Positions 61,401-63,797 of a stretch of DNA of 64,000 nt are shown here, piece by piece. The stretch is from Prostheceraeus crozeri (lineage: Eukaryota; Platyhelminthes; Polycladida; Euryleptidae), in NCBI GenBank assembly GCA_907163375.1, contig CAJQUW010015391.1:124001-188000 (forward strand), read 5' to 3'. Position 1 is the first letter of the stretch. The number at the start of each line of letters is the position of its first letter. A model generated the notes under the pieces. That model had not been told where the DNA came from. It saw nothing but the letters and a program-made list of their open reading frames with translations, and ran no database searches. A program made the translations under genes and the position numbers.

Positions 61401-63797
61401 TCTATGGTAGTGCTATTATCTGATTCATCACTAGACATAATTAGTGGTATCAATATTAAACAACTCATTCTTTTTCTTTGTGTGCGTAAATTTGAATATT
61501 GCATGGAGAATTAGACTAATTTGCACGAAAAAGTTTATTTTTTGGCCACGCTGCGTCTCATAGAGATTCTGCCGAGAACTGATAACAACAAAGTTATATT
61601 TGTCACTAAATGGGTAACCATTCATCAGCGTAATACTGAAGAGCGACTTGTAGACAAATGGTGACGTTACACTAGCACACTAGCTTCTACGCAAAGAAGA
61701 AACCTGTCTTCTCCTCTCTGCCATACCATGGTCGCTTCAGTGAAGAGACTGCGCGTCAAGTGGCAGTTGAGGAATCTCAACTTTGAGGCAGTTGAGGCCA
61801 TCTCATTCTTCAAGACATGTCGCCTCTCCAGTAATGGTCGCAAGGATCCAGTGCCTACTGTAAATATTTCCAATGTTGTCTATAAATTCAACTGCGTCTG
61901 CGGAGCGGACTATATTGGCAGAACAGCACGACCCTTGCATCGTCGAATTGGAGAACATGTTCCGAAATGGCTGCGCGAAAATGGCAGGACAAAGACAACA
62001 GCATCATCTTCCGTCTCATTAACTGTGATCTTAACAATCACTGTTTTTCTATCATATATCTGTTTTTCTGGTAAGGTTGAGCTTGCAACTTGAGGCGACT
62101 GCCATTCATTTTTACAGTCCATCTCCTTGTTTACGGAAAGAGTTTGTTTTTAACCTATCTTCACTTTGATTTTGCTTATTGTCTCTTAATTTCATCCATG
62201 TCTTATTATCATTTCCTGAAAACCACTGTAGTGTGACGTCATCATTTGTCTGAAAGTCGCTGTTCAACATTAAGCTGATGAATGTTTACCCATTAAGTGA
62301 TAAATGTTATCATCAGTTCTGCGGTAGAATGAGACGCAGCGTAGCCAAGGAATAAAACTCTTTCTTTGACTTAATTTGTTTATTCAAATCATCCCATTTC
62401 TTGAAAAAATAAGTAAAAAGACTATTGTGATTAGCTCCACATCGCCCAATGCGCTATTTAACAAGGTAATGCCGTGTAGTTAGTCCCCTTACATAAGTTA
62501 TATACATTCTGTATATATGTGCTGTTATATACATTAACAGCACACCTCGCATTCTTGAGAAATTTCATCTTAACCCTGAAGTTGTGTTTTGCTGTTAGTC
62601 CGGCAGCCAGAATGAGTTTCTGCAGGAAACGAGGCCGAAGATGAGACCTTCACAGAATGATGTACACCCTATGCCTACTACAAATCGGCACGTCTGCCGA
62701 GTTCTAGTGAGTTCCTCTTCTTGTCAGACAAGATCAAAGAAAAACACATGTAAATCCAATGGGGCGCAAGTTGCAGTTTTTGGCTAAAATGAAATTTTGT
62801 ATGTTTTCTCTGAATAAACGAAAAGTACTAAGCCCAGAGTCATAATTTTTGGGATGGAATGTGTTCAGGTAATTTCCTATGATGTGCATGTGCTTTTATC
62901 ATGCTTCTAAAAAGCAATGTATGTGAGAATGTGGTTGAATGTGGATAAAGTTGCTCAAAATGTTTGTGCTTGCCGACATTAAGAGGCTCGACAAATCTAA
63001 ATGCGTTTAGCTTTATAGTCAGGGGTGCATGAAAATGAAAGGAAATGACGTGAAGACATTCCATCCCAAAAATTATGACTCTGGGCTTAGTACTTTTCGT
63101 TTATTCAGAGAAAACATACAAAATTTCATTTTAGCCAAAAACTGCAACCTGCGTCCCATTGGATTTGTATGTGTTTTTCTTTGATCTTGTCTGACAAGAA
63201 GAGGAACTCATTTGAACTCGGCAGACGTGCCGATTTGTAGTAGGCATAGGGTGTACATCATTCTGTGAAAGTCTCATTTTCGGCCTCACTCCCTGCAGAA
63301 ACTCGTTCTGGCTGCCGGACTATTATGTCCTGAAACATGCAGCTGTTTCTAAAATATTGTGCCTCATTGCTATCAAATATATCAAAATATCAAATCTTTC
63401 ATTTCTCATAAGAGACAACACGAGCATGAGATGACACATGATGACTTTTACAAATACAGAATGATTGCTATCTCCATAATAACTAACACTCACAGCCTAC
63501 GATCCAATTCTTTATTAACATTGCTCCGTCATATTAGAAATTTCTACTTAATTCGACTTGACTTTGATGAGTCATGACTCACAGACTCTCAAGATATTTT
63601 CTTTTCATTTTTATAGATTGACGACCTTATGCGAGACGCTGCAGAAGTTCAGGAATTGAATCCGGCTGAAGAAGGTATGATAAATCTAAAATTGACGGCG
63701 TTGAAAGATCGATGGGGCACGCTGATAGAGAAGAGAGATGATTGGAGAGACGGCCTGCTCACAGCGTTTGACTACTTTATGTTCCGCAAAAATGCAA
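5858..63797 (+). CDS. Giant spectrin-repeat protein with internal SH3 domain (betaH-spectrin-like), partial, 20 exons
   Basis: The span covers 20 joined internal exons and their introns, about 1694 residues. Helix patterns with a Trp in helix A (EAEAWI, DLDDWI, QLDWIM) and DYGKD- or SYKD-like A-B loops identify spectrin repeats of about 105 residues; I count about 15. The fifth unit has an SH3 domain in its B-C loop, as in alpha-spectrin and betaH-spectrin (Drosophila karst, worm sma-1). Proteins of this family form elongated membrane-skeleton rods that link actin to the membrane. The sequence is too diverged for conserved alpha-spectrin, so betaH or a lineage-specific paralogue is likelier. 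All 19 junctions agree in phase. The first exons (CH domains if betaH) and the C-terminus (PH if betaH, EF hands if alpha) are outside the window. Seen: repeats, SH3, phases. Inferred: the subfamily. Confidence 0.88.
7891..8023. repeat. 27-bp perfect inverted repeat with 79-nt loop
   Basis: GTTATGTTTACTAAAACACA plus seven more bases at 7891-7917 returns as its complement at 7997-8023. The loop carries CACTCGAAACGTCGGG, a motif type I associate with the ends of Penelope-like elements. No reverse transcriptase frame is nearby. It may be a small mobile remnant. Confidence 0.5.
8040..9240. repeat. Diverged tandem duplication of about 300 bp
   Basis: The segment 8040-8143 plus 8707-8877 matches 8878-9240 with many substitutions. 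Shared words include GACTGATCAT, ACA(A/G)ATCCTCCG and TAAATTAGCAATTC, and AAAGACAA(A/T)GAT then AACTTTAAA. The second copy has about 90 extra bases near 9090-9180. Copy 1 is interrupted by the hAT-like element at 8144-8706. Confidence 0.65.
8144..8706. mobile_element. Non-autonomous hAT-like element, 563 bp
   Basis: It starts CAGTGGCGTC and ends GATGCCACTG. The 8-bp flanks GTAGCAAC (8136-8143) and GTAACAAC (8707-8714) differ at one base. A related segment near 8983-9100 continues straight through this point without the insert, giving an independent empty-site comparison. No transposase is encoded. Confidence 0.75.
9978..10154. mobile_element. pogo/Tigger-like MITE, 177 bp
   Basis: Imperfect terminal inverted repeats of about 24 bp: CAGTGGAACCTCC at the left, and at the right the complement of CAGTAGAACCTCC. 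TA lies on both sides (9976-9977 and 10155-10156), the target used by Tc1/mariner/pogo enzymes. The inside has GCGGACAC repeats in symmetrical order. It lies about 100 bases upstream of exon 2. Confidence 0.8.
10258..10441 (+). CDS. Spectrin gene exon 2 (helices A-B of unit 2)
   Basis: Acceptor CATCTAG, donor GTAAGT. It enters in phase 2, completing an Arg codon with exon 1, and leaves in phase 0. Helix A carries two Trp (DKYWRK and SSWIDEHEK). The second half, NCRGIVRKLETLDADI, has the spacing of helix B. The ATG-initiated frame from 10187 is intron read-through. Confidence 0.8.
11025..11265 (+). repeat. Unnamed dispersed repeat, copy 1
   Basis: Diverged copy of a sequence also found at 33165-33425 (reverse) and 42580-42840. 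Shared words include TCGAATCTGAAGGAATCGTGG, CACAGCAATCC and CAATCTAATTCTGTGG. No terminal repeats were seen, and the family is not recognised. Confidence 0.65.
11517..11915 (-). pseudogene. LINE ORF2 C-terminal fragment (CR1/L2-like), 5'-truncated
   Basis: On the minus strand the frame at 11545-11769 reads THGDRTFSVVAAESWNEL, then FKKTLKSHLFKKY. This is the usual C-terminal tail of L2/CR1-type LINE proteins (YG.RSFSVAAP.LWN.LP...FK..LK.HLF). Upstream, in a second frame, the translation resembles the segment ISYKICLIVHSA (usually K.CLLVYKAL), so at least one frameshift lies between. The AT-rich 3' end is near 11517. Confidence 0.7.
13206..13961. mobile_element. hAT-like non-autonomous element with ACTCCG repeats, 756 bp
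   Basis: It begins CAGGGATGCTGAGTC and ends GACTCCGCATCCCTG. Both ends contain TTTGATAGGACTC followed by runs of CTCCGA, in opposite orientation. Flanks GTTTCTAC (left) and CTTTCTAC (two bases after the right end) look like a worn 8-bp duplication. No transposase frame is inside. Confidence 0.6.
14593..14814 (+). CDS. Spectrin gene exon 3 (end of B and helix C of unit 2, start of unit 3)
   Basis: Acceptor TCTTGACAG, donor GTAAAC, phase 0 at both ends. The 74 residues include the helix C stretch LQQRFKTLEDRMATQRNSA, with Phe where Trp usually sits. They run into the first turns of the next helix A. Confidence 0.82.
14815..17225 (+). other. Spectrin intron 3 (2.4 kb)
   Basis: It contains the foldback element at 14975-15698. 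At 16600-16800 there is a pyrimidine-rich patch with repeated AAGGCGTCTTCCAT words between two TCACAC(T)A(G) motifs, possibly the remains of a miniature element. 15700-16560 and 16850-17225 hold nothing recognised except a G run at 17099-17107. Confidence 0.75.
14975..15698. mobile_element. Foldback/MITE family A, copy 1, 724 bp
   Basis: Starts GTCCGGCAGCCAGA and ends with the complement, with TA on both sides (14973-14974, 15699-15700). The arms are long imperfect inverted repeats that include a TTCTTTGTCAGAC-type segment. A second copy of almost the same length is at 62598-63320. No coding capacity is seen. TA flanks suggest mobilisation by a Tc1/mariner-type enzyme. Confidence 0.75.
17226..17609 (+). 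CDS. Spectrin gene exon 4 (unit 3 and first half of unit 4)
   Basis: Acceptor CTTTCAG, donor GTAACT, phase 0-0, 128 residues. The strongest spectrin signature here is EIKWLQEKNDEVLSKDYGKD, a helix A with its Trp followed by the DYGKD A-B loop typical of spectrins. Helix B follows (TTMRLIKKLK). Unit 3 in the first half is diverged and lacks the Trp. Confidence 0.9.
17610..22205 (+). other. Spectrin intron 4 (4.6 kb)
   Basis: It holds a G/C-rich hAT-like element at 17742-18519 and a 14-base match to the element end of 872-2797 at about 20768-20781. The rest (18530-20760, 20790-22205) is AT-rich with no recognised feature. Confidence 0.75.
17742..18519. mobile_element. GGACCCGG-rich hAT-like element, about 780 bp
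   Basis: Both ends are full of GGACCC and GGACCCGG words, unlike the AT-rich surroundings: 17750-17830, and 18405-18510 (ending ATTCAACCCTG). The 8 bases after the right end, ACTTGCAC, resemble ACTTGCCT before the left end. The left terminus is worn and its exact border uncertain. No coding frame is present. Confidence 0.5.
22206..22607 (+). CDS. Spectrin gene exon 5 (end of unit 4, helices A-B of the SH3-bearing unit 5)
   Basis: Acceptor CCCTTCTTTCAG, donor GTAAGT, phase 0-0, 134 residues. It completes unit 4, then starts unit 5 with the classical helix A DVDEAEAWIAYQNRVLES and helix B AGETQALIRRHNRLVEEAG. Helix B runs to ESAETHT, where the SH3-bearing insert begins in the next exon. Confidence 0.92.
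22608..24022 (+). other. Spectrin intron 5 (1.4 kb)
   Basis: Contains the imperfect inverted repeat at 23268-23402; otherwise nothing recognised. Confidence 0.8.
23268..23402. repeat. Imperfect inverted repeat, arms about 40 bp
   Basis: GCTAAGCATAGGTCTTGTAT...CGCAGAAGCG at the left is mirrored by CGCTTCTGCG...ATACAAGAGCTAAG at the right, with about 50 bases between. It may be a small MITE or a worn foldback; no target duplication was identified. Confidence 0.45.
24023..24208 (+). CDS. Spectrin gene exon 6 (acidic linker and first half of SH3 domain)
   Basis: Acceptor CCCTTTCCAG, donor GTAAGT, phase 0-0, 62 residues. After VCAKHLHRKD comes a Ser/Asp/Glu run (SGDDSSSDDEEDEKSE), then RVVKDISVTAFGGDSILFER. 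The latter aligns with the first strands and RT loop of SH3 domains, where ALYDY...LSF..GD is usual. The ALYDY box is not kept; the hydrophobic pattern and the turn before strand b are. Confidence 0.85.
24146..24729 (+). other. Divergent SH3 domain split by an intron
   Basis: The domain is encoded by 24146-24208 and 24628-24729, about 55 residues. It sits in the B-C loop of a spectrin repeat: helix B ends in exon 5 and helix C begins in exon 8. The C-terminal RLPVDYIDVID matches the P..Y box (usually PSNYV) that forms part of the ligand groove. The ALYDY tyrosines and the paired Trp of typical SH3 domains are absent, so PxxP binding may be weak or altered. Known of the family: alpha- and betaH-spectrins carry an SH3 in this kind of position. 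Confidence 0.78.
24209..24627 (+). other. Spectrin intron 6 (419 bp), splits the SH3 domain
   Basis: Plain AT-rich intron with GT-AG borders and phase 0; nothing else seen. Confidence 0.85.
24628..24820 (+). CDS. Spectrin gene exon 7 (second half of SH3 and basic linker)
   Basis: Acceptor AATCTTTCAG, donor GTAAGA. It enters in phase 0 and leaves in phase 1. The SH3 half IVEVVEISNDSEMIV...RLPVDYIDVID is followed by a low-complexity linker with SRSSSR, PEDREE and GKKGKAK. The last base G combines with CT of exon 8 to make an Ala codon. Confidence 0.85.
25416..28250 (-). CDS. hAT transposase, 944 aa, ZMYM/DUF4371 type
   Basis: The protein cuts and rejoins the element ends in the nucleus. The N-terminus is basic (GRKRKRQREEE, a likely nuclear signal). 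Residues about 45-195 are decapeptide repeats of the type SAPGPVESQP. A TTF-type zinc finger follows (WMCYSP...CLPCVLF...W...HESSTKH). The DUF4371/RNase H-like core has D471 in ILFDSTPDISHKDQ, D540 in GQGYDNAAVMSG and the C568/H571 pair in CSNHCLN. E887 is in the C-terminal dimerisation motif NATCERSFSKLK. The three acidic catalytic residues expected of hAT are present. No stop or frameshift interrupts it. The start may be Met1 or Met7. Confidence 0.93.
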   Translation of the reverse strand: MKKKQIMEPYKHPSGAAGRKRKRQREEEIRKMAGSMLKFVKTTASPGPVQSQSSAPGPVESQPSAPGPVESQPSAPGPVESQPSAPSPVESQPSAPGPLESQLSPPSPVQSQPSAPSPVESQPSAPGPLHSQPSAPGPVESQPSAPGPVESQPSAPGPVESQPSAPGPVESQPSAPSPVESQPSAPSPVESQPSSEAIPTPNSVDHFILKHDLGLLPSSPVTDVVRCEVARLETEYFQNKCGPFEKKDRRGLETKESTRSLTSDWFSISLPNGEVVQRTWMCYSPSKKALFCLPCVLFSERSNIDSSFATTGFDQWWKLNPRVKEHESSTKHLTNSIKHRDLVKRLTSDKAIDRLNQEQLLKAEKKWRSILQRLFDMIIFLAQQNLPLRGHRESLHDNETNPGNFLSLVKLTSNYDSVLKEHVMNVMNKVSKVSYFSHEIQNKIVGILAQHIRNAIHQDVMECKYFSILFDSTPDISHKDQMSQVLRYVKIVDREIKVVESFVGFIVEEGRTAEDVSELIYDAMEKQGIDMHCCVGQGYDNAAVMSGYRNGVQQRIKTRFPKAEFIPCSNHCLNLVGVHASQVTPNSVTFFATIQKVYAFFANSTKRWEEMKQVLPRVVKRVVDTRWSSYHEAIDVFKTNYSDICDCLEDLSSTDGDAGILFNSMSTFPFVCYMNLWSPILTEINVVQLYLQRSTLTLDEAVAKLSSLSEYLSDKRDFLITNAISNAESVAEDNDIYIPMKKRRRKQQFDDTADEEMSFKDEMRRELFQCLDRVKSEFDTRFERHRTLAKRFSFLRRSQVLKGTDFDLDQLRIYEKEVDLDGIKPELVRLKYLLHSCSEDDFNDQSNDTSHNLLSFIVKHQFQESVPNLFVLLRICLTVCVSNATCERSFSKLKIIKSHLRSTMTQARLNNLSLISIERLRLNNCDIDECIDAFAKCKARRVQI
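27664..28123. repeat. 30-bp minisatellite inside the transposase gene, about 15 units
   Basis: Tandem units of the form GACGGCTGTGACTCGACAGG plus ACCCGGAGCA, nearly all exactly 30 bp, so the transposase frame is kept. On the minus strand they encode the SAPGPVESQP decapeptide. Units differ by one to four bases (CTCGGAGCAG, CCTGGAGCGG and others). The opposite strand is also open over 178 codons, a by-product of a 30-bp unit with no stop in that frame. Confidence 0.93.
30127..30227 (+). CDS. Spectrin gene exon 8 (helix C of unit 5)
   Basis: Acceptor TGATTTACAG, donor GTAAGT. Phase 1 in, phase 0 out. The translation, in the frame set by exon 7, reads ENLHYDKENIQKRRNHLHEL. This is the standard start of helix C after a B-C loop, as in the HYAMEDV-type motif of alpha-spectrin. 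It resumes the repeat interrupted by the SH3. Confidence 0.85.
30228..30291 (+). other. Spectrin intron 8 (64 bp)
   Basis: Minimal GT-AG intron between exons 8 and 9, phase 0, GTAAGT to TTTCAAG. Confidence 0.82.
30292..30378 (+). CDS. Spectrin gene exon 9 (start of unit 6, helix A)
   Basis: This 29-residue exon lies after a 64-bp intron. Acceptor CTTTTCAAG, donor GTAAGC, phase 0-0. The translation includes AAGCHKFHSEADSFSAWMNK, a helix A with the conserved Trp in the same spacing as the RFHRDADE...WI pattern of spectrins. Confidence 0.85.
30545..31107. mobile_element. Foldback element B with AT-rich tandem core, 563 bp
   Basis: Arms of about 140 bp (30545-30690 and 30960-31107) are near-perfect inverted copies, starting AGGAGCAAGTTAAAAAGAGG. 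Between them are three tandem units of about 102 bp, each opening TGGCGATCAATTTTTT and continuing in TTAATTAA-type sequence. There is no target duplication and no coding function; the two 68-74 aa frames are the same arm read twice. It would form a long hairpin. Confidence 0.8.
32305..32975. repeat. Inner, more diverged inverted repeat within the palindrome spacer
   Basis: 32305-32455 matches the complement of about 32818-32975 with roughly one difference in ten bases. Shared words include AAAGGCAGTAGGCTATGACT and AGAAAGGGAAAATGCAA. The left inner arm lies only about 27 bases from the outer arm, but the right inner arm is about 485 bases from its outer arm. Confidence 0.75.
33165..33425 (-). 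repeat. Unnamed dispersed repeat, copy 2
   Basis: Reverse-oriented copy of the repeat at 42580-42840, lying in the asymmetric part of the palindrome spacer. On its sense strand there is an open frame of 102 codons (33119-33427) with NDLNSSNLMESWRSEHFEKI and CTSSEVIRLNNLIL. I do not recognise this protein. Confidence 0.7.
34311..34405. repeat. (TC)n microsatellite, about 94 bp
   Basis: Uninterrupted TC dinucleotides in the right palindrome arm. The equivalent site in the left arm is a GA tract of about 28 bp at 31402-31429. Confidence 0.95.
34960..35072 (+). repeat. LINE 3' tail (CR1/L2-like), truncated
   Basis: The end GTCAATAATAAAGCATTATTATTA matches the ATAAAG...(ATT)n ends of the two larger LINEs in this intron. 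Only about 100 bases of the 3' untranslated region seem to be present; the 5' border is uncertain. Confidence 0.5.
37027..38679 (-). pseudogene. LINE ORF2, reverse transcriptase part (550 aa open)
   Basis: Copies element RNA into DNA at a nicked target site. Motifs in order: TKSNSTGPDGVSG (motif 1/2a region), RPISILPFLSKCLEKLI, FRQFGF-type (DRRQFGFIPG), AIDFNKAFDSL (first catalytic Asp), GVPQGSVLGPLLF, then YADDITLIHL (catalytic YADD at 37705-37716) and LKILGVFF. The C-terminal region follows, and the frame is open to its stop. It continues from the endonuclease frame with an overlap problem: the two halves are in different frames near 38700-38715, so a single-base frameshift splits what was one ORF2. 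Confidence 0.9.
38699..39910 (-). pseudogene. LINE ORF2, AP-endonuclease part (403 aa open)
   Basis: Nicks genomic DNA to prime reverse transcription. APE-type motifs: ILLFNARSLFNK near residue 115, CVTETW (catalytic Glu), DCHGGGVAIYFK, FIVTGDINDL and the terminal SDHLGIFA. The first about 90 residues do not belong to the nuclease and look Ser/Pro-rich. The frame ends at a stop shortly after a region (DPLWMTPT) that should lead directly into the reverse transcriptase frame. Confidence 0.88.
40296..40502 (+). pseudogene. LINE ORF1-like N-terminal fragment (coiled coil)
   Basis: The 68-aa frame begins MMTSSPRKTRYNSASNLNLS and continues in a heptad-like helix (ELRKISDSVTHLTSRIASIE). This is the layout of LINE ORF1 proteins: a basic N-terminus followed by a coiled coil that drives trimer formation. 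It stops where the reverse transcriptase part begins. The call rests on layout and context. Confidence 0.55.
40474..41675 (+). pseudogene. LINE reverse transcriptase fragment
   Basis: Frames at 40474-40746 and 40770-41675 together show YEFRPASSTTCALIALQDHI, then GIPQGSVLGPSLSS, MYADDITISAP (YADD at 40980-40991), ETLTILGVTFNKSCSWSSHF and a C-terminal Cys/His-poor tail. The catalytic Asp of the FDxxxAFD motif is not recognisable: at that point the sequence reads VQMISYDQRHL and the frame breaks between the two segments. Diverged and inactive. Confidence 0.8.
42580..42840 (+). repeat. Unnamed dispersed repeat, copy 3
   Basis: Same family as 11025-11265 and 33165-33425. It matches the 33 kb copy closely over TTCGAATCTGA(A/T)GGAATCG, GCGATCGGAGCATTTTGAA and CGCTTAAACAATCTAATTCT. 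It ends about 640 bases before the 66-nt exon. Confidence 0.7.
43478..43543 (+). CDS. Spectrin gene exon 10, 66-nt exon (A-B loop and helix B of unit 6)
   Basis: Only 22 residues, beginning EDQFKQDDRFSENTDDCRRN. Acceptor TTTATTCTTCAG, donor GTAATT, phase 0-0. Without it, helix A of exon 9 (ending WMNKM) would join exon 11 (NLIHLMAMN) with the A-B loop missing. With it, unit 6 has normal spacing and a DDRFSEN loop where DDYGKD is usual. It sits alone between a 13.1-kb and a 2.2-kb intron. Confidence 0.78.
43544..45760 (+). other. Spectrin intron 10 (2.2 kb)
   Basis: AT-rich; no element recognised. An open frame at 45166-45402 has no known motif. Confidence 0.75.
45761..45894 (+). CDS. Spectrin gene exon 11 (helix B-C of unit 6)
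   Basis: Acceptor GATATTTTCAG, donor GTGAGT. Phase 0 in, phase 2 out. It encodes NAGRLTNLQELVKKLL (end of helix B), a B-C loop, then VSKKMKEIEKM. The split codon AT|G continues into the helix C Trp of exon 12. Confidence 0.85.
45895..47697 (+). other. Spectrin intron 11 (1.8 kb)
   Basis: Contains a decayed LINE fragment on the minus strand (46255-46740). The rest shows nothing recognised. Confidence 0.75.
46255..46740 (-). pseudogene. Decayed LINE reverse transcriptase fragment
   Basis: The minus-strand translation reads DKILGVTVQSSLKWNAHIDK (usually KILGVT.D..L.W..H), then a segment ending YTAFICTVLEYFFPPYLS (usually Y..FIRPVLEYASPVW). Further on comes LDKVHKRARQIICG (usually ..QKRA.RII). 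The order fits the thumb region of CR1/L2-type enzymes. Several stops interrupt it. Confidence 0.7.
47698..47757 (+). CDS. Spectrin gene exon 12 (helix C of unit 6)
   Basis: A 60-nt exon. Acceptor CTTTTTTCAG, donor GTCAGC (weaker than its neighbours). It starts by finishing a Met codon and reads WHHLNKHKAECEAGLEGV, which supplies the conserved helix C Trp. It leaves in phase 2, matching exon 13 across a 62-bp intron. Confidence 0.78.
47758..47819 (+). other. Spectrin intron 12 (62 bp)
   Basis: Very short intron, GTCAGC to AATCTTTCAG, phase 2. Reading straight through would change frame, so splicing is needed. Confidence 0.75.
47820..48011 (+). CDS. Spectrin gene exon 13 (unit 7 helices A-B)
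   Basis: Acceptor AATCTTTCAG, donor GTAAGC, phase 2 at both ends. It reads VELFKNMAEKAKATMDDKLD, then SSSDIGRDPLSNQYLNRRMD and a long helix B. DIGRDP is a recognisable A-B loop. The helix A Trp is replaced by Met. Confidence 0.85.
48012..49425 (+). other. Spectrin intron 13 (1.4 kb)
   Basis: Contains a LINE-type 3' tail ending at 48641; otherwise nothing recognised. Confidence 0.8.
48420..48641 (+). repeat. Truncated LINE/SINE 3' end with (ATT)n tail
   Basis: GTAACCATGTGAAGCAATAA then AGATATTATTATTATTATTATTAT resembles the 3' untranslated tail of non-LTR elements. No coding part is visible. The 5' border is a guess. Confidence 0.5.
49426..49507 (+). CDS. Spectrin gene exon 14 (helix C of unit 7)
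   Basis: Acceptor GTTTTTACAG, donor GTAAAC. Phase 2 in, phase 0 out. The 27 complete codons read ICKDLEDKWKELQ at the end, the standard helix C with Trp. The preceding FAAVHPKEKDF is the B-C loop. Confidence 0.85.
49508..50938 (+). other. Spectrin intron 14 (1.4 kb)
   Basis: No repeat, element or gene recognised. Confidence 0.8.
50939..51519 (+). CDS. Spectrin gene exon 15 (end of unit 7, unit 8, most of unit 9)
   Basis: Acceptor GCTTTTTCAG, donor GTAAGT. Phase 0 in, phase 2 out, 193 complete codons. Helical throughout, with heptad-like spacing. Unit 8 runs from about MRIDKLLKAA to LKAERDLQNN, and unit 9 starts at ELDFLRHCNDLESR. Neither keeps the helix A Trp, so these are among the more diverged repeats. 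Confidence 0.88.
51520..53484 (+). other. Spectrin intron 15 (2.0 kb)
   Basis: Has a small hairpin GGAGAGCGAAGCTCTCTC near 52366-52385 and a 98-codon open frame on the minus strand (52662-52958) without a recognised motif. Nothing else seen. Confidence 0.75.
53485..53755 (+). CDS. Spectrin gene exon 16 (end of unit 9 and first half of unit 10)
   Basis: Acceptor TTCTATAG, donor GTGAGT. Phase 2 in (completing a Leu codon), phase 0 out. It contains LFADFREKAGDLDDWITEKS and the A-B loop DDSYKDLKNL. The loop closely resembles the SYKDPTNI loop of alpha-spectrin repeats, the clearest sign of spectrin ancestry in this half of the gene. Confidence 0.92.
53756..55301 (+). other. Spectrin intron 16 (1.5 kb)
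   Basis: Contains a C run of about 13 at 54595-54607 and several CATTTGACC words at 54800-54860. No element recognised. The exon 16 frame stays open 141 bases past its donor; that part is not repeat-like. Confidence 0.78.
55302..55565 (+). CDS. Spectrin gene exon 17 (helix C of unit 10, start of unit 11)
   Basis: Acceptor TTTTAATTCCAG, donor GTAAAA, phase 0-0, 88 residues. Helix C reads DAIIDDLQTKWNNLEAAAKD, with the Trp in place. Unit 11 then begins at LALNNRIQAVSAR. Confidence 0.9.
55566..56534 (+). other. Spectrin intron 17 (969 bp)
   Basis: AT-rich; nothing recognised. The open frame before exon 18 (from 56379) is intron sequence. Confidence 0.82.
56535..56852 (+). CDS. Spectrin gene exon 18 (rest of unit 11, helices A-B of unit 12)
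   Basis: Acceptor TCAATTTTTCAG, donor GTAAGA, phase 0-0, 106 residues. The B-C region EALIQAKHYQPSEVQAAIDD is textbook spectrin. Unit 12 begins with CEVQLDWIMQHK and the loop NQFGRDRGET, which resembles DYGRDL. Confidence 0.92.
56853..59085 (+). other. Spectrin intron 18 (2.2 kb)
   Basis: No repeat or gene recognised. Confidence 0.82.
59086..60081 (+). CDS. Spectrin gene exon 19, 996-nt exon (end of unit 12, units 13-14, start of unit 15)
   Basis: Acceptor TTTCTGTTTCAG, donor GTAAGA, phase 0-0, 332 residues with no stop. It opens with ITKHEPVIEDTLQKANALV, very like the AAHEPAIQGVLD stretch of alpha-spectrin. Helix C (KLDDNWKNLKDL) and further units with EVDEWTAYS, DEWARIADRWSEE and HRWIEDDWQML follow. 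It is three to ten times longer than most exons here, which suggests lineage-specific loss of introns. Confidence 0.93.
60875..61080 (+). repeat. Foldback family A, half copy
   Basis: Resembles one arm of 62598-63320: AGGCCG..CGAAAAT, ATGACGTACACACTATG, TCCTCTTCTTGTCAGACA, then AATCCAATGGGACGCAG and AGTACTAAG. The other arm and the termini are missing or too worn to see. Confidence 0.65.
61535..62370 (+). mobile_element. Penelope-like element fragment with inverted flanks (broken)
   Basis: Sequence at 61535-61670 returns as a diverged complement at about 62225-62370 (shared words: ACGCTGCGTCTCAT, TGGGTAA.CATTCATCAGC). Penelope-like elements are known for pseudo-LTRs that may be direct or inverted. 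Between them lies the C-terminal end of an element protein with a GIY-YIG domain. The reverse transcriptase part is absent. It is a broken, old copy. Confidence 0.72.
61728..62093 (+). pseudogene. GIY-YIG endonuclease fragment of a Penelope-like element
   Basis: The GIY-YIG nuclease of Penelope-like elements makes the DNA nick used in their copying. The frame has VVYKFNCVCGADYIGRTARP, with the YIG motif and following Arg, then a short spacer and EHVPKWL, a combination typical of the family. Only the C-terminal part of the original protein is here. Broken copy. Confidence 0.82.
62598..63320. mobile_element. Foldback/MITE family A, copy 2, 723 bp
   Basis: Starts GTCCGGCAGCCAGAATGAG and ends with the complement, with TA on both sides (62596-62597, 63321-63322). 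The arms of about 275 bp are close inverted copies, sharing TTTCTGCAGG, CGGCACGTCTGCCGA, CTTCTTGTCAGACAAGATCA and TTTGGGATGGAATGT. About 175 bases lie between them. The arms match each other better than they match copy 1, suggesting a later insertion. No coding capacity. Confidence 0.82.
63617..63797 (+). CDS. Spectrin gene exon 20 (helix C of unit 15, start of unit 16)
   Basis: Acceptor TTTTTATAG, donor GTAAAA. Phase 0 in, phase 1 out. Helix C has LKDRWGTLIEKRDDWRDGL, and the next helix A starts at TAFDYFMFRKNA. The reading frame continues beyond the window; the last 203 bases are intron. Confidence 0.83.

Larger units (their letters stand above)
60082..63616 (+). other. Spectrin intron 19 (3.5 kb)
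   Basis: Contains a half copy of foldback family A (60875-61080), a Penelope-like fragment with inverted flanks (61535-62370) and a full foldback A copy (62598-63320). 60082-60870 shows nothing recognised. Confidence 0.8.
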
